Made by a program: the position numbers and the translations under genes. The notes beneath the pieces were generated by a model. That model searched no databases, was not told where the DNA came from, and saw only the letters and a list, made by a program, of their open reading frames with translations. Positions 24,203 to 33,800 of a DNA stretch of 64,000 nt are shown here, piece by piece; position 1 is the first letter of the stretch; the number at the start of each line of letters is the position of its first letter. This DNA is from Melieria omissa (Eukaryota > Arthropoda > Insecta > Diptera > Ulidiidae). Location: NCBI GenBank assembly GCA_963971225.1, contig OZ020268.1:44709348-44773347 (forward strand), in the 5' to 3' direction.

Positions 24203-24512
24203 CACCGGCACACAAAAAAAAACAAAGTGGTCTGTACATTTGACTAGACCCACCTATCCTTATGTATTTCGGTGCGCTGAAATCGAATCCGAGGTCAGTT
24301 TGGTCCGTAAACCCTCAAAATTTTGAGTAAATTGCAAAAAACTGCAAAAAATGGATAAAAATCGCAAATAATGGCAGTTTTTTGCAATTTACTCAAAATT
24401 TTGGGGGTGTACGGACCAAACTGACCTCGGATTCGGTTTCAGCGCACCGAAATACATAAGGATAGGTGAGGCTAGTCAAATGTACAGACCACTTTTTTTT
24501 TGTGTGCCGGTG
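24203..24512. mobile_element. Snapback (near-perfect palindrome) MITE with TAA target duplication
   Basis: Ends CACCGGCACACAAAAAAAAA and its inverse are flanked by TAA on both sides. The arms pair almost throughout (for example CCTATCCTTATGTATTTCGG with its inverse at 24450-24470), leaving a loop of about 30 bp near 24360. The TAA duplication suggests a Harbinger relative. Confidence 0.75.
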
Positions 24513-24634
24513 TAACCTTCGAATACGTAACGAATACGAATTTCTTACTTTCTTCTCATAGCACCGCACATGCTTGCAATGGAAAATGACCGTCTAAAGG
24601 CCGCTTTAGTTGTTTTTTTTTGTTGTGCTACTAC

Positions 24635-24887
24635 CAAGGTGTATTTAATGAGGTAATAGCACTACTGCAAAAACAAAATTCCATGTATTTTGTTAGAGCT
24701 TTTGGGCATGCTGCTTGTCAAAATCAAATCAAAAGACAAGCAACACAAAAACAATTTTATCAATTTTTGACAATTAGCATGCCCATTCGCGAAAAGCCAA
24801 AAGAAAATCAGAAGAAATCAAAAGAAAATCAGAAGAAAAAAGTTTAAGCAGCTGTGTTGCCACCACTACCTTATTAAATGTGCCTTG
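24635..24887. mobile_element. hAT-like MITE with CAAGG/CCTTG ends
   Basis: Starts CAAGGTGTATTTAATGAGG and ends CTTATTAAATGTGCCTTG. GCTACTAC lies directly outside each end, an 8-bp duplication. The open frame inside is not a gene. Confidence 0.65.
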
Positions 24888-24899
24888 GCTACTACCTTG

Positions 24900-25273
24900 T
24901 TCAATGTTCCTTCTCTAGAAACATATTAAAACAAACATAAACAAAACCATAAATTGGATTTATTGAATCCCAAATTTATTTTTCTGTTTTATTGGTAAGC
25001 GGAATACTGTTTATAATTATAAATACTGTTTAATTACTTAGGCAAGCAAAGCTTACGAAAAACATGTACTTTAAATTGTAACCTATGCTTTCCAGTATTA
25101 AGTAAAGTCTGCAAAATGATAGTTTGAACAGAAGGCATATGTTTCGTTGATGGAATTTCATCAAAGTAAAAAATCACCTTAAAATCCCAACTGTTATCAG
25201 TTCCTTATAACTTATATTTTTTTTTCAGTAACCTGGTCCGGCTGAAGTGGAATTGTTAATAATCGCACGAAAA
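24900..25273. other. Upstream region and probable 5' UTR of the CAP-Gly gene
   Basis: A polypyrimidine run ending TTTTTTTTTCAG at about 25230 looks like a splice acceptor. The frame that follows has TAA directly after it, so the last bases before 25274 are likely untranslated, and an upstream non-coding exon is plausible. Confidence 0.4.
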
Positions 25274-26054
25274 ATGAGGTACGCAATTTTAAGAAAGCGT
25301 ACTAGACTCCAGTTGGATATAAATGCAACAGAAACCAACATATCCGAAAAACAGTATTTCACAGTTACCGCTGGTACACTTGTCAAGTGTATTTCTCCTT
25401 TCGAGGAGCAGTGCGAAACTAAAAATGCAAGTAACACTGCACAAGTTCAGATATTTGATGAAGTAATACGTGAGGCCGTGAAAGACAAAGTATATATAAC
25501 TCCACATAGCAGTATATTGCCCGTGCATAGAGATATTTGGCCATATCTTCTTAGTATACCAGAAACAGATCGTCGCTTGAATTTAATCCTAAATGATCAA
25601 GGGTCCCAGGTATTTTACTTGAACCCTTGTGATACCGTATGCGTTTCTGGTAGTCTATTTGGTGAAACAGACAACTCTTACGATTGCGTAGTTCGATACA
25701 TTGGGCCGGTACCGGAAATACATCACGTAGGATACTTCTTCGGCCTAGAAATATTGGTATGTGCAAACAAAAAGTCGACAAACAAATCATCCACCGTATA
25801 TGAATATTTAAATCAATCGTTATGCAACTTTTCAGAATACCGAAGGCAGCATTTCACCTCAATCATTGGAAATTCCATTTGCCAGAAAGTATATAGAATG
25901 TGATCCTAATGAGGCTATATTTACAACTGCTGATTGGATTACACCAAGTTCATTGGATGACGAACATGATCACAATAACACAGAATCGAATGGATTTTCG
26001 CTCTTTAATGTTTTAAATGAAGCGCTGGGCAATATTCGCTCTATGATTTTTTAA
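25274..26054 (+). CDS. Small CAP-Gly protein resembling the N-terminal part of CYLD
   Basis: Two exons, 25274-25756 and 25836-26054, join in phase 0 across a 79-bp GT-AG intron and give 233 residues. The ATG at 25274 has A at -3 and follows an in-frame stop at a likely 5' splice acceptor. Residues about 120-205 form a CAP-Gly-like fold signature (CVVRYIGPVPE, VGYFFGLEIL, then the exon 2 start and FTTADWITPS). The preceding region (WPYLLSIPETDRRLNLI) parallels the segment before the first CAP-Gly of CYLD. CAP-Gly domains bind C-terminal peptides of tubulin or partner proteins. No ubiquitin-protease domain follows: exon 2 ends in TAA, with AATAAA about 90 nt later (26144). It could be a truncated duplicate of CYLD or a diverged independent gene. 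Function is not known to me. Confidence 0.7.
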
Positions 26055-26143
26055 AACCTAATAATTAAAAAATTTAAATTGTGATGAATGAATGGTAAAT
26101 TTTATAGGAATAATTTCTCATAAATTGGCTGGATCTAATTTAC

Positions 26144-26149
26144 AATAAA
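26144..26149 (+). promoter_or_regulatory. Candidate polyadenylation signal of the CAP-Gly gene
   Basis: AATAAA, 90 nt after the stop codon of the two-exon CAP-Gly gene, in TTTACAATAAATCGAGG context. Confidence 0.5.
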
Positions 26150-26471
26150 TCGAGGCAATAGCTCAATAATAATGTAATACGATGTAGGTGGTAGCATGAG
26201 AGATGTCTGTGATTTAAAGTCTTTGACCGACCAAACATAATGGACAAGTTTCTGTCAGTGTTGGTGTTTTTATTTTTTTTTGTAAAAAAGGAAACCTAAT
26301 AGGAAAGGCAACGGCATTGCCTGTAAAAAAATAACGAAACGAAAAATGTTTCGATATTCACATCCAGAAAAAATGATTTAATTTTAGTTAAATCTAACCA
26401 AAATGTCAATATTCTCAAAGAAATGCTTTACTATGATATATAGATACTTAGTAGAAATATGCATAGCGTGC

Positions 26472-26610
26472 AAACCAGTGGTGAGGATTTGGGGTGTAAA
26501 CCCCCAAATACAAAAATTTCTAGTGCAAAATAAGGGTTTCAAATGGAATTGAGCTCATAAGTTGCACGAAAATCCTCCCCAAATACAATCCTGTGTACAC
26601 CACTAGCGCA
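26472..26610. mobile_element. Very short MITE with GTGGTG ends
   Basis: CAGTGGTGAGGATTTGGGG near 26477 and CCTCCCCAAATACAATCC then GTACACCACTAGC near 26605 are imperfect inverted repeats around ~100 bp of non-coding sequence. Confidence 0.4.
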
Positions 26611-26634
26611 AACATAATAATCAGTTATAGTATA

Positions 26635-27224
26635 GGGTGTTTTTTTAGAGGTTTGTTTTTCGAATAGAGATAAAACTGGCATTTTGTGGTCAAATCTGGC
26701 AACTCTAATGTCATTTATGTTCAGTTTGGTTTGCCATTTCATCATGAACAGGTTGACAAAAGAACAACGCTTGCAAATCGTGCAAATTTATTTCGAAAAT
26801 AATGGTTCAGTTCGCGAAGTTTACCGCAAGCTCCGTCCATTTTATGGTCGACATCGTCCATCAGAGCAATTAATTCGGTTAACCATGGGTCGTTTTCGCA
26901 CTACGTTTACTCTATGTGATAATACGCATCCGCAGAGACGTCGAACAGTGCGCACCGAAGAAACAATTGCCGCTGTAGAGCAAAATGTTGAAGAGGACCC
27001 GAATGAATCGATTCGCCACCGTGCACAGCAATTGGAGCTGGTTGAAAATTGGACCTGTAGAATTGGCTTTATTCGAGCCAGCCGCGGCGGCCACATGCCC
27101 GAAATCATATTTAAACATTAATGGCATAAAATTATCCTTCCAATAAAGCCAAATTGATGGACATTAAAACGATTTTCTTGTGTTTTATTTCAATTCGAAG
27201 TTCTATACCTCTAAAAAAACACCC
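26635..27224 (+). mobile_element. Deletion-derived Tc1/mariner element (590 bp)
   Basis: Inverted ends GGGTGTTTTTTTAGAGGT / ACCTCTAAAAAAACACCC are flanked by TA (26633-26634 and 27225-27226). It carries one open frame, described separately, in which the transposase N-terminus is joined to its C-terminus without the catalytic middle. Confidence 0.8.
26744..27121 (+). pseudogene. Internally deleted transposase of the Tc1/mariner superfamily
   Basis: From the ATG at 26744 an intact ~125-codon frame starts MNRLTKEQRLQIVQIYFEN, a helix-turn-helix region with REVYRKLRPFYGRHRPSEQ, and runs to IRHRAQQLEL. It then jumps to VENWTCRIGF and ends [12 protein letters not shown], the usual C-terminus of this family. 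All three catalytic acidic residues fall in the deleted part, so it could bind DNA but not cut it. A longer, decayed relative is at 54990-56034. Confidence 0.75.
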
Positions 27225-27229
27225 TATAT

Positions 27230-28370
27230 AAACAGAATCAAATCGTCGGCCGATTTTTACGCACCGAACGTACGCTGTCAAAATTAAAACACACAGCAGT
27301 GCATGTGATTGCCCACAACGACGACGACTGCGATCAGTGACTACGTGATGAAATGATTTTCAGACCATTTTTGCTTTTTCCAATCGTCCGATAGTGAACG
27401 GGTTTTTTTACCCAAACATTCACACAGCACCGGTTACCAGTGAATTGTTTGCATCTTAAAGTGATAACTTTTCTTATTTGCTGTAAATATAACGTTGCGA
27501 ACCCCCTTGTTTTACTGATCGAAGTAATTATATTGTTACCCGTACCAACAAAAGCAGAAATCAATTATTTCAGACGGTAAAATCAGCAGATATTCGGTTG
27601 CTTTTTCATTCAGTTCATGTCTCATTGAGTTTTCCGTTTCTAGTGCAGCAAGAAACAGTGATGGCAAGTTGAACTCTTTTCAAACGCAGAGCTGCAACAC
27701 AATCAATTCAAACGTTAAGGCTTTGAGGGCAATCAGCAAAAACTGAAGTTAAATCATATTAAAACACGTTGGAACATACTTATGACGTTTTTCAGCAACA
27801 ACATTTTTTTTGCAATCAATTTCCTATAAACGCACTACAGAATGAAAGAAAAAAACAACAATTATTTTATTTGCAAATAAACTTCGAACGCACCAGCAGC
27901 CCTTGTCCTGGCTTTTGTATGGCGATTTTGCGGTACGAACCCTAATCAGCTCTGGGGCCTGGTTTGACCGAATTTGCGACTCTGGGGCCTAGTTTGACCG
28001 AATTAGCAACCGTGACTCCTATCAGTTTCGTGTCATGTAGTCATTGACTGCGTATTGGGCCGACGACCGGTCGTCCGACGATAGAACAAATTCTAATTTT
28101 GTCGCAGTCGTCGTGAAAATCGAAAATATAAACTAACGAACAATTCTGCAAACATTTTTTGATTTGTGCTACTTTAAAGTTGCAAAGTAGTAAGTTCTTA
28201 AAATTTTAATAAACAATTGTTAAAGTTACAGTACTTCCCAAGTGATGATTTGATGAAATTACTAAATAAGCTTTCTGGGAATTGCTGAAATGTTATTAAA
28301 ACAACCAAAAACCGGAAAGAACATTACCCCAGAATAAACAGTACCAGCGACCAGCGAAGCAATATGCATT
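27230..28370. other. Intergenic, nothing recognised
   Basis: No domain-bearing frame on either strand. The GC content is somewhat higher near 27950-28100 (CTCTGGGGCCTRGTTTGACC occurs twice in tandem). Confidence 0.35.
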
Positions 28371-28373
28371 TTA

Positions 28374-29325
28374 TAGCCTATTTCCACTGGACCTTAACTG
28401 CAGTTTACGCTTAACTGCAGTTTGAAATCGCATTTAAATGCTTAAATTCCCATGAAATTGTTGTTGTGAAAAATTGAGTTAACTCACTTTCAAAACTGAG
28501 TTAATTCAGTTTTGCCGTTTACAGACGTCTAACAGAAAATGTTATGTTAAAATAGGGGGGCAATACTCACAAATGTACAAATTTTGTTAGCAAGCTTTCA
28601 GGCGCTGCAAGAGCCGTACGAGCACAAACGAAAAAAGGGATTTGTATTGCGTTCGGTGTGGTCGATTTTTTGCGCAAAAATACATATCGTCTGTCATAAT
28701 CAAATTAAAACTTCTATTCCAGCTCTGATATCAATCAGCCGCAGCCGCCGTGGCTCAGCTGGCTCACTGCGCGGTCCAGCGAGTCGAATGCAGAGCGACG
28801 CAAGTTCGAATACTGCATGTAGTAACACCTAAAAAAAATAACGGGAAACTCGCTGTTCGGAACCGGCATAAAACTGTAGGTCCCTTCCACCCGCGTACAA
28901 ATTCACACGCAAAACACGGGTGGTTGCGGGAAGCTAGGCCTTAGTCTCGCGTAAGCGAGCTGTCGTGCCAATCAATTATTATTATTGATATCAATCAGCT
29001 GACAACTGTCATAAATGAAGTATAAACATTGAGAAATGAAGTAAATTTTCACAAATGAAATAAATTTTCACAAATATGAAAATGCAGATATTCCTAGACT
29101 GTTGAGAAGGAAAGCGGAGTGGTTGTAATGCAGTAAAGGGGCTACAAGAAACCATACATACGTATACAAGTATACAAAACTAAATGCAGAATTTGGCTTG
29201 AACAAATAAAAATGTAAACAAAAAACAGCTGTTGCATTTAACTCGATTCCCGTGGAAACGCTTGACAGTTCTCAAATTTAACAAAGCCCTTTACTGCAGT
29301 TAAGCGCTCAGTGGAAATAGGCTAT
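28374..29325. mobile_element. Harbinger-like non-autonomous element carrying a SINE
   Basis: Inverted ends TAGCCTATTTCCACTG / CAGTGGAAATAGGCTA, with CTTAACTGCAGT repeated just inside, are flanked by TTA (28371-28373 and 29326-29328). The SINE at 28740-28985 sits inside. A second copy of the interior lies at 44660-45300 without the SINE. Non-coding. Confidence 0.7.
28740..28985 (+). mobile_element. tRNA-derived SINE, internally shortened, with target duplication
   Basis: Head GCCGCCGTGGCTCAGCTGGC (A-box) and CAAGTTCGAATACTGC (B-box) are present. The CTTTCGGTGGC to CTGCCG middle is missing, and the tail is (ATT)n. TGATATCAATCAGC flanks it on both sides (28726-28739 and 28986-28999), and the unoccupied site is preserved near 45035. 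Confidence 0.85.
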
Positions 29326-29339
29326 TAGGTGCCGGCCGA

Positions 29340-30110
29340 AAGCAGCAGGGGGAGGATAACAGAGTTTTTCGTTGAATTTTGTTTCTGTTAATTTATCGTG
29401 CGATGATGATCTCTGTTGTTGTCAACTTCGGTAAGAGCCGAGTAGTGCAGAGCGAGTTCGTGTGTTCGATGCCGGCCACAGAAGTTACTGTTATTTTCAA
29501 TGAAGCGAATGAAGGGCGATGTGCTATTGTTGTTGTGTTGAGCGGATGAAAAATGTAAAATTTGAAAAATTTGCATGGAAAAATGATTGAGCAATCGCCT
29601 AGGCCCATTAATAAGGTGGTAACACTACGGAAAAAACAAAAATTCAATGGATTTTATTAGTGCTTTTGGTCCAAGGTATATTAACAAGGTATACTACGTA
29701 TGTAGAGACGTCTGTCAATGTCTCCCTAGGCACCCTTATTTGTGAACTGATGCCTTTTTTCGTAGGCAATACTAAGTGTCAGTATTGAGATTGTTGGTAT
29801 AACCACCTTTTTTTTGTACATTTTAGAATAGCATTGAAATAAACATATTTGATGCGGAATATTATCAATAGATCCAAAACATATGCACAAGCATACCTAT
29901 TTGTCTTTATTTTCTTTGTTTATAAGAGTAGGTAAAATGAATACAGTTGAAAATCTGAACGAATACATTTGAAACTCTTAAGTAATTGAAATTTTAAACG
30001 CTGAAATACAATTTTAAACGATCAAATACAATTTGAGTTTTCTGATATGCAACTTGAAAAGGTGTAGTCACTTCTCCTGCAGGGTTCATGTTCGTTTCTG
30101 TAACACAACA
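29340..30110. other. Intergenic with a partial CAAGG-type MITE
   Basis: CATTAATAAGGTGGTAACAC at about 29607 and CCAAGGTATATTAACAAGG at about 29671 belong to the CAAGG/CCTTG MITE family but the copy is incomplete. Nothing else is recognised. Confidence 0.35.
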
Positions 30111-30119
30111 GCTTTATAC

Positions 30120-30390
30120 ATACATACATGGCGTATATTTATCCCTATGAAACACAGAATCCTTTTATATCAATATTGATTTGCAAACATGTGCTGTCAC
30201 TTTGTTTTGCTGGTTTAGTAGGCTCGGAAAGTGGGCGTGACCAATTCTATATAGCCTATGTTTACCACAGTGACTCGCTGACCATAATTGAGTATTATTG
30301 CCATAGTAAGCGTTAGAGGTAGGCGTGATCAATCTGTACTATTCCCACACAAAAATATATCGGTTCGATGGTTTTTGTGTGTTTGTGGTT
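30120..30390 (-). mobile_element. Helitron-like fragment
   Basis: GTGGGCGTGACCAATTCTAT, ATAGCCTATGTTTACC and CATCGAACCGATATATTTT-like words, read on the minus strand, match the Helitron-like bodies at 8166-8880 and 17735-18480. Truncated. Confidence 0.5.
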
Positions 30391-30752
30391 AAAAAAAAAA
30401 ACCGCCACATTGATTTGATTTTTATAATATTTGTAAAATAGCTACATACAGTTGACACACTACCTAATGTCCTAAAAGATATGTTTTTCAAAGATCTTGA
30501 TTTGCCCTTCTTCACTGTTGATTCGTTGAATAATACGAATGTAAGTTTTTTATCTTTAACGTATACGAGTACTCAACATTATGCGAAACATTTTCATTTC
30601 GCTCTGACGAGTATCTTCGAAACAAAGAGTTAAAGGGTTAAGTACTAGTTAAAAAATAAAAATCAAAAAGCAATTCAATTGGTTGTTACAATGTCATTTA
30701 TAAAATGAACTATTATTGGTGAATAGTCGAAATGATTTATCTGGTCGGCAGG

Positions 30753-30758
30753 TTTATT
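30753..30758 (-). promoter_or_regulatory. Candidate polyadenylation signal of the PDH E1-alpha paralog
   Basis: AATAAA on the minus strand, 78 nt past the stop codon at 30837. Confidence 0.5.
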
Positions 30759-30836
30759 TGATTGAAAATACAGTAGTTTAATTATTTTACAATTTTGTGA
30801 ACATGTGAAATTATTTCTACATTGCAGCTGCAATCC

Positions 30837-33800
30837 TTAACTATTGCCTTTATTGATTTGTATGTGGTCATGTTTGTAGCCATCAATACCACGAATTTTC
30901 GGTTCCATATTTTTTGCATAGACATCCGCACACAATTCTTTTAACTCAACTTCTGGGTCTGCTCTTAGTTTTTCTACTGCTGCGTCCAATTCTTTACGTA
31001 CATCTGTGTCGATTTGCTAGAATTATATAAAAATACAAGTGTTACTATACTATATAACTATAAATATAATAAGTACCGTTCACTGCTCAAAACGATTAAT
31101 CCCATAAAACAATAAGTGAAACAAGTGAAAACAATCGCGAAATGCGATAAAATACTGTAGATTGTTTTTAAAATTCTCTTTATAATATGCATTCAAATAA
31201 ATATTGTGCATTCAGCATAAATACAAATGTAGCTTCCATGTTAAGGGCGGTTTTGGGGATTTATGCCTTTTGAAGTAAATAAAAAAATTGTTCGTGAAAA
31301 ATGTTTTCAAATCAAAATGGGTTCAATAGCTGTAAACAAAATTAATAAGAAAGTATAGCCAGCAAATAGTCGTCAGTAATGATTAATTTTTTATGTGACT
31401 AGTAAATTTCGTCCATGTGGCAAGTGAAGCACAAAATCATGTGATATTAATGTTGCTTTACAAACAAGTAATGCAGCTTTGTTTCGTTAAGCAGGTGCAG
31501 ACAGAGGTCGTGGCCGATTCATTATATCCTTTATTTACCGCAATGACACGCAGAATCGTTTGAAACCCGCATGACCTTACAAAAGTATGCCGTAGTTGAA
31601 TTTTGTTACTATAGTAGCCGTTAGAGATGAGCGTCAAATAACAACGTCACAACTGTCGCGAATGTGTACCAACAAATTATACGAAAATGTTATTGATTTC
31701 CACGAAAAAGAAAACAATTTGTAAGTTTTTCGTATGGCCTTCGAAAAGAATTATTTATTCTTATGGCCTTTAACAATTTAACAATTTTTGAACTTACAAA
31801 TTTCAGACATCAACATTTACGTAATTTGAGAAAAAAATCTTGTTTGCCCTGAGGGGGGGGGGGGGTTTTATTAGACTAGTTATTATCAAGCCGCCGTGGC
31901 TCAGTTGGTTAGTGCGCGGTCCAACGAGTCGCATGCAGAGCGACGCAAGATCGAATTCTGCATGTAGTAACACATAAAAAAAATAACGGGTAATTCGTTT
32001 TCTCTTTCGGTGGCTGTCCTCTCAGCTGGAAATGGCAAACCTCTGAGAGTAAAAATTGCCTATGAAAAAGCTCCCAACCTGCCGTTCGGAACCGGCATAA
32101 AACTGTAGGTCCCTTCCACCCGCGTACAAAATTCACACGCACAACACGGGTGGCTGCGGGAGCTAGGCCTTAGTCTCGCGTAAGCGGGCTGTCGTGCCAA
32201 TCAATTAATTATTATTATTAATTAAAAATTATTAATTATTATCAAGAATTATAAAATTAAGATTATGACATCCGGCTGATGGCGTCATTGGTGAAGATTT
32301 ATAAGGTGACCATTTCAGAGTGTATATTTTTTGTTTGATTGGTGCGTACATTCCTTTTTAAGACTGAAAACACGTTTAACAGTTTAAATAATTTCTGTCA
32401 ATTCTGCAATAACATGTGCAGAATTTTACTAAAACAAAGTTTTGCTACTCCTTGTTTTTTTTTCATCTTGAAAAAAATTAAAAATAAAATTTGAATCCTA
32501 TGTGAATTGGGCAAAACGTTGTGGAATCTTTGGAAGAACACAAAATACAAAATTTAACGTTGCCGTAAAAACAGTTTACAACAATTGTGATGAGTATTTG
32601 ATTAAAAACAAAACGTAAACAATGAAGTGTGCAGTGGGCCAATGACGGAAAATAATACAAAAAAGTACAACAGTAGCAAGTTCGTTACTCAAAGACTTTG
32701 ACGAGGGGGACGATTTTGAAGATAGCCTTCAATTTGAAATGGGAATCATATACAGAAAACCTGATCGTTTTAAAAAGTCATACTGTTGTATTTTAGTTTT
32801 TCTCTCTTCTCTTTCTCTTTCTTTAGTTTTTTTTTAAGGGACTTTGAAATTTCAAAGACATGTTTATTTCAAGGAATTATTTTAAAAATTTAGCGCATTG
32901 TAGAATAACAATATGGGTATCAAATAAAAGAGAAAATCCTTAGAATATTAGAAAATTTAATGTTTTGATGCAAAAGAACGAAGAGGTGCTAAAAATGTCC
33001 TTTTAAAACTTCACCATTAAATATCTTTGAAAATTTCCAATAGTTTTTTTTTAATATATCTTAAGGACTAATATGTACACTACCACATCCTCGAATTTCG
33101 TCCTTCTTTTTTTAATAGTTTAGGATATAAAACAATTAATATTTCTCATTTTAAAACAAAGATATATTATTATATAGATATATACGACAAACATAAAATT
33201 TTAAATTAACTCATGTATAAATCGTAATACTGCTATAACTAGCGGTTAAATGCAATAACTCTGCAATTTTAGAATTGCTTTTGAACCTAAGAATTTCGTT
33301 TCACAAGACATTGAAAACTAAGAAATAGAACTTTCTTCTTTATCAATAAGAAAATATATATAATTATATTAAATGACAAGAGTATTATATTGATAACACA
33401 GCGAGGCCAAATCTGTCTAACCTCTATTTAAATCGCTCTAAGTAATTGATAAGTAAGTGTGTATCATGGTGGAATTATACAGGTGGAGTAACCTGATGAC
33501 AGTTTTTGTGATTATGGCAGTTCATGCTGCCTTGAAGAAACAATGTTGTTTTTTGCAAAACTAAGATTTTTTTTCGAACGCTAATCCTCCAATTTAGGTT
33601 TAAGTTACTTTTCAAATATATATTTGAACCGTGCGTAACTGAACTCTTTCAACGTAACTAAACAATTTCGTAGGTTAGGTTAGGCTGGCTGACCCACGGG
33701 GGGGGTCTCACATAGACCATGTTGGTCCATAGTGATACCAGAAAGGTTCTGGAGCTTCAGACCTGTATGTAATTTTTTAAAAACGTTTTGGCAAATCTAA

